Shown here: piece by piece, positions 7,127 to 14,024 of the stretch
Numbering within the stretch: position 1 is the stretch's first letter
Layout: the number at the start of each line of letters is the position of its first letter
NCBI GenBank assembly: GCA_903888485.1
Contig: CAISTS010000032.1
Span: 1 to 64,000 of the forward strand
Direction of reading: 5' to 3'
Length of the DNA: 64,000 nt
Source: an uncultured bacterium
GTDB taxonomy: Bacteria; Pseudomonadota; Alphaproteobacteria; Rhodospirillales; Rhodospirillaceae
Notes under the pieces: model-generated
Database searches by the model: none
What the model saw: only the letters and a program-made list of their open reading frames with translations
Told to the model about the DNA's origin: nothing
Made by a program: the position numbers and the translations under genes

Positions 7127-9640
7127 TTAGAACGCCAGCGACGCGCCGAGGTGGACACCATGGCTGGTGCGTTCGTCCATCGTGACGCGCGCGGTGTAGC
7201 CCAGGTGCCAGCCGACGGTGCCCGCAGTACCCTGCAGGCCCAAGCCGGCTTCGACGTAGTTGTCGTTGAAGGCCGGAACGACGATGTTTGCCGTGCCCAT
7301 GGCGTTCTGCGCGCTGGCAAGGCTGAGTGTCACGTTGCGCGGATCATTCTTGAGCTCCGCGTTGTAGGTGACGCGGGCATAAGGGACGATCAGGTTGTCG
7401 CCCATGGGCGCGGCGGCGAACATCTCGCCGCCGAACACCAGCCGCGCGGATTGAAGCGTGTGACGAGGTACGGCGATGTTGCCGCCGGCCGCGCCGGTTT
7501 CGGCGTAGGCGTTGAGGCGCGTACGGCCGCCCTGGAAACCGACCACCGGCCCCGCTTTCACGGCTGCATCGCCCATCGGACCGAGGTCGAAGGTGTAGCC
7601 GCCTTCGGCGAAGTAGCTATGCGTGGTGCCACTGGTGCGACCCATGGCGGTCGTACCATAAGCCGCAACACGGGCGATGTTGTCGAGATCGACGTGACCG
7701 ATGGCGTAGCCGGCTTCGGCGTAGAAGCCCTCGCTCGCGTAGCGCAGATAACCGCCAAAGCTGTAGCCGTCGGCGTCGAGGCTAACGCCGGCCGCTTCGC
7801 CCTTTTCATCGCCGTAGCTGACGGCCGCGCCGACGGCGAAACCGGGGGCCACGGGAAAGTCAGCACCGACCGTGCCGCGCCAGCCTTCGGCCTTTGCCTC
7901 GGGCACGCCGGCAGCGTAGTCCCAAACGTCGGACGTGTAGGTGCCGCTAGTCCAGGCGCTGATGCCTTCCGGCGCACGCGCCTGCAGGCGGCGCTGCGCC
8001 CCGATCTGCCCAAGCACCCCCGTTGTGGTCGCGCTGCCGATCGAGGCCGCCGTCTGGCTGGAGATCTCCATCATCGCCGGAGCGACGGCGTTCATGGCGG
8101 CGAGGTATTGAGGATCGACATAGGTCGGCAGCGTCAGGCGGTAGATCAGCACGTGCGCGTCGCTGTCGACAGCCTGGGAGCAATCCTGACTGTTGACGTT
8201 GCAGTTGGTCGCAAGGAAGTCATTGTCGTTGCCGACGAACAGGAAGAAATCCTGCGGCGCTGCGTCATCTAGCACTGGCGCGAGGGCCAGGCCTTCCCAC
8301 TTCTCGCCCAGCGTCAGGCGGTTCGGCGTGACGTTGTTGAGATTCTCACCGAATTTTGCGAGCTGGGTGGAATTCAGCATATTCACCAGTTCCACTTGCT
8401 GGAGCGGAACGATGGTGGAGACCAGTGTGCCGTTAGTCGCGAGCGGGGTATAGCTGGTCTCATACGTCGTGCCGGCGAGGTTGGTCGCGCCGGCGGTGTC
8501 GACCAATAAAACACTCTTGTAGACCGAATTGCCCGTGGCGAGGCCAAGACCGAGGCCGTCACGCGCCAATACCAGGAACTGCGTATCGTTCAAGGCCAAG
8601 AGCTCCGACTGCGCGGCTGTGCGGTTGGGTGCGCCGGTGCCGGTGGCATTGAAGATCGGCAACTGCAGAACGTAATCGCCGATCGGGTTCGCCGGCGTCT
8701 TGCTCGACGTGATGTCATAGATCATCAGGCGCGTGTTGTTGCGCGTCTGCTGGCTGGTGCCGGTGGTGTCCTGATAGGTCGCGCTCTGCAGCAAAGTCAC
8801 GAGCTTCTTGCCGTCGGGCGTGATGCCCATGCCTTCCATGCCCTGGTTGAAGCGCCGGCCGGTAGCCTGATCGGCGGTCGAGGTGTAGGAAATATTCCCC
8901 TGGGCGTCGCGCGGGATCAGCGACGCGGGAGGCTTGATGACGCCCTTCAGATTGCCGGCGGCATCGAAGTAGTAAGCGTTGGCGCCGTATTCGTCGGAGA
9001 CGTAAAACGACTTGTCAGCGAGAAAGCGCACCGCTTCCGCATCGAGGCTGATCTTGCCAGCGGCAGCACCCGTGGTTGGGCCGGGAAGCGTGATGCCGTT
9101 CTGCGTGATGATACCGGCCGCCCCCACACCCGGATCGAAGCCTGTGGTGACGTTGCCGTTGAAGTCGCGGAGCACGATGCCACCGGCGCCGGCTAGAACC
9201 AGCTGATTTTGCGAGGTGACGGCGGCCGGCAGATTGGCCGTGCCGGTGTAAGGCGCAAACGCCATGCTGTATTGGCTCACGCGGCCGGCGTAGTCGCTGA
9301 AGCTGACAGTACCAATGCCGTTGGGCCCGCGATCAGGAAGCGCGAACAGCGTGCCGGTGTAACCGTTGGCAGTCTTGCGCCAGGACGAAAGGTCGATATC
9401 CATGCCTGAGAAAGCGCCGAACGTGCCGCCGAGGAAATCCTTGGTGCCTGCCGCAATACGTCCCATGCCCTGCAGACCTTGGTTGACAAACGTCTGACCG
9501 TTCAGCGTCGCCGAGGTCGATCCTGCTGTCGCGATGACATTCGGCGCGGCGATAACAGTCGAGGCGGCCCAGGCGGCATTCGCCGACAGCGCGGACAAAG
9601 CGACCGAGACCGCGAGCGCGGCTTTGTATTTTGCGTACAT
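7127..9640 (-). CDS. Autotransporter with esterase-like phytase passenger
   Basis: An 837-residue type V secreted protein. Residues 1-26 form a signal peptide ending AAWAA. The passenger (about residues 30-510) matches the esterase-like-activity-of-phytase family, with text such as ALPDRGPNG, DAEAVRF and YVSDEYG, followed by a short linker. From about residue 560 to the C-terminus lies an autotransporter beta-domain ending GVHLGASLAF, whose last Phe is the usual outer-membrane signature. The passenger family is named from a phosphate-ester activity seen in few members, so the substrate here is open. A hairpin at 9652-9678 sits just before the start codon. Confidence 0.88.
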   Translation of the reverse strand: MYAKYKAALAVSVALSALSANAAWAASTVIAAPNVIATAGSTSATLNGQTFVNQGLQGMGRIAAGTKDFLGGTFGAFSGMDIDLSSWRKTANGYTGTLFALPDRGPNGIGTVSFSDYAGRVSQYSMAFAPYTGTANLPAAVTSQNQLVLAGAGGIVLRDFNGNVTTGFDPGVGAAGIITQNGITLPGPTTGAAAGKISLDAEAVRFLADKSFYVSDEYGANAYYFDAAGNLKGVIKPPASLIPRDAQGNISYTSTADQATGRRFNQGMEGMGITPDGKKLVTLLQSATYQDTTGTSQQTRNNTRLMIYDITSSKTPANPIGDYVLQLPIFNATGTGAPNRTAAQSELLALNDTQFLVLARDGLGLGLATGNSVYKSVLLVDTAGATNLAGTTYETSYTPLATNGTLVSTIVPLQQVELVNMLNSTQLAKFGENLNNVTPNRLTLGEKWEGLALAPVLDDAAPQDFFLFVGNDNDFLATNCNVNSQDCSQAVDSDAHVLIYRLTLPTYVDPQYLAAMNAVAPAMMEISSQTAASIGSATTTGVLGQIGAQRRLQARAPEGISAWTSGTYTSDVWDYAAGVPEAKAEGWRGTVGADFPVAPGFAVGAAVSYGDEKGEAAGVSLDADGYSFGGYLRYASEGFYAEAGYAIGHVDLDNIARVAAYGTTAMGRTSGTTHSYFAEGGYTFDLGPMGDAAVKAGPVVGFQGGRTRLNAYAETGAAGGNIAVPRHTLQSARLVFGGEMFAAAPMGDNLIVPYARVTYNAELKNDPRNVTLSLASAQNAMGTANIVVPAFNDNYVEAGLGLQGTAGTVGWHLGYTARVTMDERTSHGVHLGASLAF

Positions 9641-9651
9641 AATAAAGGAAA

Positions 9652-9678
9652 CCCCACAATGAAATATCTACCGTGGGG
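9652..9678 (-). terminator. Hairpin in the leader of the autotransporter gene
   Basis: On the minus strand gccccac (9679-9673) pairs with gtgggg (9657-9652) around a 15-base loop and is followed by a T-rich run reaching the autotransporter ATG at 9640. It could terminate the upstream minus-strand gene that stops at 9744, or act as an attenuator in the autotransporter leader, because its 3-prime arm contains the only G-rich ribosome-binding-like sequence. The two roles cannot be separated by sequence. Confidence 0.45.
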
Positions 9679-9743
9679 CTTTTACCGGCGACGTGTGACA
9701 GCTTGGCGAGTGTTCCGTGTCACCACCGTGACAGCTGCGAAAA

Positions 9744-10019
9744 TCAGGTCGAACGACCGCGCAGGTTGGTCCAGACGATGCCAACAATGATGAGGACGAA
9801 GGCAGCGAGACGGATGAGATAGATCCAGCTCTGCTCCTCGCGCGGGATCTGTGTGGCGCCGAGAAGAAAGTAACTCGTCGCGAGCAGAGCGAAGGCCAGC
9901 GAGAAGATCAGGAGCAGCGGTGCCTTCGTGCGGCCATAGAAGCGCAAGAAGAACGCCGCGACGACGAAAAAGCCGGCGGCGAATGCGCCGTAAAAGACAT
10001 TGAGGAGGGCGGCGTCCAT
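9744..10019 (-). CDS. Small membrane protein, DUF5985-like
   Basis: A 91-residue integral membrane protein with three hydrophobic helices (LLNVFYGAFAAGFFVVAAFF, PLLLIFSLAFALLATSYFLL and WIYLIRLAAFVLIIVGIVW) and the conserved loop PREEQSWIYL. It resembles DUF5985 family proteins, which have no known function. The ATG at 10019 overlaps the TAA of the upstream gene in the string TAATG, so translation is probably coupled. An upstream start in the same frame exists but would add 78 residues of non-conserved text. It forms a group with the next two minus-strand genes. Confidence 0.8.
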   Translation of the reverse strand: MDAALLNVFYGAFAAGFFVVAAFFLRFYGRTKAPLLLIFSLAFALLATSYFLLGATQIPREEQSWIYLIRLAAFVLIIVGIVWTNLRGRST

Positions 10020-10285
10020 TAGTCGACCTCCCAGATGAATCCGAAGAGCAGCACCACCAGGGCCGCGCCCGTGGGCAGCCGGCGCAGCGGCATCAGATTG
10101 ATGTCGGGAAAGACAATGGTGTCGAGAGTCAGGAAGAGGTTGTTGAGCGCGAGCCCGACGAAACACAGCGCGCTCCAGAACAATAGCTTCACCCGCGTGC
10201 GCCTGTAGCCGCGCGCCAGCAGCACCATTCATACGATGCTGGTGAGCAGACACAGACTGTAAACCAAGGCAGGCGCGATCATCAT
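10019..10285 (-). pseudogene. Small membrane protein interrupted by in-frame TGA
   Basis: Read from the ATG pair at 10285/10282, this frame encodes MMIAPALVYSLCLLTSIV, then TGA at 10231-10229, then an ATG and a continuous membrane-protein sequence to the TAA at 10019. The whole reads as one 88-residue protein with three hydrophobic helices of the DUF5985-like type, with the stop falling inside the first helix. A cysteine is a likely ancestral residue at that position because TGC and TGT differ from TGA by one base, but I infer this and cannot align it. Restart at the ATG directly after the stop would give a 69-residue product lacking helix one. Sequencing error is possible. Confidence 0.7.
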
Positions 10286-10289
10286 GGCG

Positions 10290-10679
10290 CTAGTCCTTTT
10301 TTACCCGGAAGGCGTCGATGAAGGTGTGCAGCTTCTCGTTGGGAGAGAGCGCGATCTCGGCGATCACCGTTACGGGCCGCTCGGCGTAGATCTGCATCAA
10401 CTCGGCGACGGTTCCGTCGAGCGCGTTGTCCGCGGCGTAGCGCCAGCTCCCATCATGCTCGCTCACGAGGCTCCAGCGCTTTAGGCCAGGCAGGATCTCC
10501 TCGACCATTTTGAGTGTACCGCGCAATTCGGCGCTCAGCATCGCAGGTGTCCAGCTGCGATCGGGTGCGCTCTTGAGAAGGCGCAGGGCGTCGAGCGCCC
10601 AGGTCGAGGGGATACCGGTACGGAGAAAATCTGCGATGTGGTTCGGGATCACGCCAAGCGTCCTCGCACGCACTTTCAA
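10290..10679 (-). CDS. Hypothetical winged-helix-like protein
   Basis: A 129-residue protein of unknown function starting with TTG. The central part (residues 42-85: WTPAMLSAELRG, then VEEILPGLKRWSLVSEHDG) has the helix-turn-helix-plus-wing pattern of small winged-helix DNA-binding proteins, with the trailing WRYAADNA resembling the wing. The C-terminal half is alpha-helical. Its stop lies 5 bases before the start of the interrupted membrane protein, so the three genes 10679-9744 form one operon. A role as regulator of the two membrane proteins is an inference from position only. Confidence 0.6.
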   Translation of the reverse strand: MKVRARTLGVIPNHIADFLRTGIPSTWALDALRLLKSAPDRSWTPAMLSAELRGTLKMVEEILPGLKRWSLVSEHDGSWRYAADNALDGTVAELMQIYAERPVTVIAEIALSPNEKLHTFIDAFRVKKD

Positions 10680-10806
10680 AAGTACGAAAATGCGGCCAGC
10701 CCTGCGGTAAGTGGTCCCCTGTTCACCTCAGGACGACGGCCAGTCGAATCGGTAATGCGCCGTTTTTGCACATGTCGCCGGCTGATCCATCCCCTAATCC
10801 CAGACC

Positions 10807-11805
10807 TCAAAGCCGGGGCAGCGACCCGTGCAGCCTGAACCACGCAATGGCATCATGAAGCGCATCGTCAACGGGCCGCGCCGCATAGCCCAGGTCACGC
10901 GTCGCCTTCGCATGCGTGAAAAACATGCGCTTCTTCGCGAGCTTGATTCCATCGACGGTCATGAAGGGCTCGCCCGTGCGCAGAAGTTTGGCGGCAAACT
11001 CCACGACGTAGGCGAGCGGTAAAATAGCCCCATGCGGCAACTTGATCGTCGGCGCCTTGCCCCCTGTGAGCACCGCGATGCGCGTGAGGATTTGCTGCAA
11101 GGTCAGATTCTCGCCGCCGAGGATGTAGCGTTCGCCGACGGCACCCTTGTCGTGCGCGAGCAGATGCCCTTCGGCGCAATCGTCCACGTGCACGAGGTTA
11201 AGACCGGTATCGACAAAAGCCGGCATGCGACCGGCAGCAGCTTCGATCACCGTACGGCCTGTCGGCGTCGGCTTGACGTCGCGCGGGCCTACGGGCGCAG
11301 TGGGGTTGACGATCACCACCGGCAAGCTTTCCTCGCGCGCCAGGCCGCGCACGGCCTCCTCGGCGAGATATTTCGAACGCTTGTAGGGGCCAATCATGTC
11401 GGTTAGCAGCACCGGCGTGTCTTCGGTCGCCGGCGTACCGTCGGCGGGAATGCCGAGCGTCGCAACGCTGCTGGTGTAGACGATGCGGTCCGCGCCGGCA
11501 TCGGCGGCGCGGCGCAGGAGATCAGTGGTGGCATCGACGTTGGTCGCGTACATCGCCGCGGGATCAGGCACCCACAGGCGATAGTCGGCGGCGACGTGAT
11601 AGAGGCTGCTGATGCCGGCGCAAGCAGCACGGCGCGCCGCCTCATCACGCAAATCGCCCTCGACGATCTCGACATCGAGTTCGGCCAGATTGCGCCGGTC
11701 GCCGCCCTTGCGCGCCAGCACGCGCACCGCCTCGCCGCGCGCCAGCAGCTTACGCGCCACGGCCGAGCCGATGAAACCCGTCGCCCCGGTGACGAGCGCG
11801 GTCAT
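10807..11805 (-). CDS. hpnA: Hopanoid-associated sugar epimerase HpnA
   Basis: A 332-residue extended short-chain dehydrogenase. The NAD(P)-binding loop TGATGFIG lies at residues 7-14, and the catalytic YxxxK motif appears as YKRSK. The mid-region text ADYRLWVPDP and VTGPRDxKPTPTG-like segment (here APVGPRDVKPTPTG) match HpnA of hopanoid clusters. The product is thought to be a dihydroflavonol-4-reductase-like sugar epimerase, but its exact substrate is not established. Its ATG overlaps the TGA of the upstream acetyltransferase in the string ATGA, so the two are co-translated. The hopanoid genes hpnK and hpnN lie just upstream on the other strand, supporting the call. Confidence 0.9.
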   Translation of the reverse strand: MTALVTGATGFIGSAVARKLLARGEAVRVLARKGGDRRNLAELDVEIVEGDLRDEAARRAACAGISSLYHVAADYRLWVPDPAAMYATNVDATTDLLRRAADAGADRIVYTSSVATLGIPADGTPATEDTPVLLTDMIGPYKRSKYLAEEAVRGLAREESLPVVIVNPTAPVGPRDVKPTPTGRTVIEAAAGRMPAFVDTGLNLVHVDDCAEGHLLAHDKGAVGERYILGGENLTLQQILTRIAVLTGGKAPTIKLPHGAILPLAYVVEFAAKLLRTGEPFMTVDGIKLAKKRMFFTHAKATRDLGYAARPVDDALHDAIAWFRLHGSLPRL

Positions 11806-12227
11806 GCGAAATCCTTTTTCAGGAAATAGCGTGCGTGACCGGGGGGGAAATTTTCTATCGCGCCAAACACACTATAGCCGAGCTTCTCGTAGAAGCCGCG
11901 CGCTTGGAAGCTGAAGGTGTCGAGCCACACGCCGCGGCACGCGCGCGCCCGGGCTTCTTCCTCCGCCGTCGCCATCATCTTGCGGCCCAACCCATTTCGG
12001 CGCATCTCTTCGGGTATGAACAGGAGTTCGACAAACAACCAGGTGCCCGCGGTCCTTCCCCACAGGCCGCCCATCGGCGCACCCGTCTCGGGATCGCTCA
12101 GCACAACCGCCAGCGGACGCGAGGCCATGCCCGGCACCGCCGCCTCGTTGAAGGCGCCGAGCCCGCGGATGATCGCATCACGCGCCTCTGTTGTGGGCTT
12201 GTCGGTCAGTTCGATCTTGGGGATCAT
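11802..12227 (-). CDS. GNAT-family N-acetyltransferase
   Basis: A 141-residue acetyltransferase of the GNAT fold. The acetyl-CoA loop reads RRNGLGRKMMATAEEEA, and the C-terminal segment has TFSFQARGFYEKLGYSVFG, where the Tyr and the FYEKLGY motif are typical. The acceptor is unknown. Three in-frame ATGs are available (12257, 12242, 12227), the first two created by a 15-base direct repeat; the last one starts the conserved sequence. The gene overlaps hpnA by 4 bases and is divergent from hpnK with only 54 bases between them. It could acetylate a hopanoid amino group, but this is only suggested by its place. Confidence 0.8.
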   Translation of the reverse strand: MIPKIELTDKPTTEARDAIIRGLGAFNEAAVPGMASRPLAVVLSDPETGAPMGGLWGRTAGTWLFVELLFIPEEMRRNGLGRKMMATAEEEARARACRGVWLDTFSFQARGFYEKLGYSVFGAIENFPPGHARYFLKKDFA

Positions 12228-12233
12228 GGTACT

Positions 12234-12260
12234 TTCTAACATGGGGAGTTCTAACATGGG
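12234..12260. repeat. 15-base tandem direct repeat in a divergent promoter
   Basis: The sequence ttctaacatggg occurs at 12234-12245 and again at 12249-12260, a 15-base offset. The repeat lies in the short gap between the acetyltransferase and hpnK. On the minus strand each copy contributes an ATG in frame with the acetyltransferase, so copy number changes the N-terminus by five residues (MLELP, MLEST). Confidence 0.6.
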
Positions 12261-12281
12261 CAGGCGCGCCCTTAAACCCGC

Positions 12282-13082
12282 ATGAAACACGTCATCTTCA
12301 CCGCCGACGACTTCGGCATGGCGCTCGAGGTCAACGAGGCCATTGCGCAGGCGCATCGGGGCGGCGTTCTCAGCGCCGCGAGCCTGATGGTCGCCGCGCC
12401 GGCGGCGGCCGATGCGGTCGCGCGCGCCAAGCAGATGCCAAAGCTGCGCGTGGGCCTGCACCTCACATTGGTCGATGGCCGTCCACTGTTGCCGCCTTCG
12501 GAGATTCCCGCACTGGTGGGCGCAGACGGCGCCTTTCCCACCAATCTCGCCGCCGCCGGCGTGCGCTGGTTCTTCTCGCCCGCCGCGCGGCGCGATCTGC
12601 GCAAGGAGATCACGGCGCAGTTCGCTGCATTTCGTGCGAGCGGCCTGCCCCTCGATCACGTCAATGCTCACAACCATATGCACCTTCACCCGACGGTGCT
12701 CGGCATCATCATCGAACTCGCGCGTGAATATGGCGTGACGGCGGTGCGGCTGCCGGCCGAACCGCCGCAGCTGGGTCTTGCCCCGTGGCTTGCGTTGATG
12801 CGCGCGCGCCTGGCCCGCGCGGGGCTTAAGCATAATGATGTACTGGTGGGTTTACGCGCGAGCGGCCACCTCACCGAAGCGCGCGTGCTCTCGGCCCTCG
12901 ACCACCTTCACGAGGGTGTCAGCGAATTCTATTTCCATCCGGCCACGACCGTAACGCCGGCGCTCGCAACGGCTGCCCCGGGTTATGACCGCACCGGCGA
13001 GTTGCATGCGCTCACCAGCCGGCCCGTGGCCTTGCGCCTGGCCGCGCTTGGCCTGGTTCCGTGCGGCTTCCGTGACCTATAA
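12282..13082 (+). CDS. hpnK: Hopanoid deacetylase HpnK (YdjC/ChbG family)
   Basis: A 266-residue carbohydrate deacetylase-like protein. Metal ligands are visible in TADDFGM (residues 7-13) and in the cluster NAHNHMHLHP; GLHLTLVDGRP is another conserved family segment. In hopanoid producers HpnK removes the acetyl group from N-acetylglucosaminyl bacteriohopanetetrol made by HpnI, giving glucosaminyl bacteriohopanetetrol. The companion genes hpnI and hpnJ lie 7-8 kb downstream in the same window. A dioxygenase-like gene and hpnN follow on the same strand with gaps of 83 and 46 bases, so they probably share a transcript. Confidence 0.9.
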   Translation: MKHVIFTADDFGMALEVNEAIAQAHRGGVLSAASLMVAAPAAADAVARAKQMPKLRVGLHLTLVDGRPLLPPSEIPALVGADGAFPTNLAAAGVRWFFSPAARRDLRKEITAQFAAFRASGLPLDHVNAHNHMHLHPTVLGIIIELAREYGVTAVRLPAEPPQLGLAPWLALMRARLARAGLKHNDVLVGLRASGHLTEARVLSALDHLHEGVSEFYFHPATTVTPALATAAPGYDRTGELHALTSRPVALRLAALGLVPCGFRDL

Positions 13083-13165
13083 GTCACGTTCTTTCACTTT
13101 GTTTTTCAGGGTCTTGCATTCCTCCTCTTGGCCGATAGGATGGCTTGGCTAAAACGCGGGGACGC

Positions 13166-13978
13166 ATGAAGGCCAGCCTTTTGACTTCGAACGGATCACC
13201 GATTCCGTTCTCACCGCAGTACTTCTCAGAACTCAAGGCGACCGATCCGGGGCTTGATGCGGGCACACTGCGCGCGCGTTTTGCCGAAGACGGCTACGTG
13301 CTGCTGCGCGGCGCCATTCGGGCGGACGTCGCGCGCCGCACGCGCGCCGCCTACCTCAGCCTTTTTGACGGCCGCACCGATTTACCGGCGCACGGGTTCC
13401 GCGGTCATCCGGCCTACGATTTCGTGCGCTCGGACGACTTCCGCGCCTTTGCCGACATGCCTGTGTTCCGCCAGATCGCGGAGACGTTTTTCGATGCGCC
13501 CGCCGCGCGCATCCACCGTACCCCGCTGCGCCAATTCATTCCGGGCCGCAAGATCGCCAGCCGCGCCCATATGGACCGCACCTATATTGACGGCGTCGCC
13601 GCCGATGTGGTGACCCTCTGGGTGCCGCTGGGCGACAGCCCGTTGGTCTCCGGCGGGCTTATTTATTTGGAAGACTCGCACAAAGACTGCGATCTCGAAG
13701 TCACCGTGCGCGCCGAAGCGCCGCGCGACCGCGCCGCCGACATGCGACCACTCACCCACGACCTCAAATGGGTGGCCGACCGCACGCAGCGCCGCTGGCT
13801 GTGGGCCGACTATCAGGCGGGCGACGTGGTCGTGCATTCGCCCACCATCGTGCACGCCTCGACCGACCCGGGCGAAACCACGCACATGCGCATTTCGACC
13901 GACATTAGGTTCCATCGCTGCGGCAGCCCGATCGATCCGCGTTGGTCCAAGGACTGGTCCGCCGACGACGGGTATTAG
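13166..13978 (+). CDS. Phytanoyl-CoA dioxygenase-like oxygenase
   Basis: A 270-residue non-haem iron(II) and 2-oxoglutarate-dependent oxygenase of the PhyH family. The iron triad is visible as His135-x-Asp137 (RAHMDRTY) and a distal His230 in GDVVVHSPTIVHAS; a late Arg in THMRISTD could bind 2-oxoglutarate. I chose ATG 13166, preceded by cgggga, over an in-frame TTG at 13145. The family hydroxylates or halogenates lipids, alkaloids and other small molecules. It sits between hpnK and hpnN on one strand, so a hopanoid-hydroxylating role is attractive, but I know of no assigned Hpn letter for it and the substrate is inferred only from context. Confidence 0.82.
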   Translation: MKASLLTSNGSPIPFSPQYFSELKATDPGLDAGTLRARFAEDGYVLLRGAIRADVARRTRAAYLSLFDGRTDLPAHGFRGHPAYDFVRSDDFRAFADMPVFRQIAETFFDAPAARIHRTPLRQFIPGRKIASRAHMDRTYIDGVAADVVTLWVPLGDSPLVSGGLIYLEDSHKDCDLEVTVRAEAPRDRAADMRPLTHDLKWVADRTQRRWLWADYQAGDVVVHSPTIVHASTDPGETTHMRISTDIRFHRCGSPIDPRWSKDWSADDGY

Positions 13979-14024
13979 GCGCTTGGTTTAACCGATCGCT
14001 GGGTCCTGCTATCTTCCCGCTGCA

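Noticed and set aside
7088-8272. Plus-strand frame over the autotransporter barrel
   Set aside because: The minus strand has a continuous autotransporter with signal peptide and terminal Phe.
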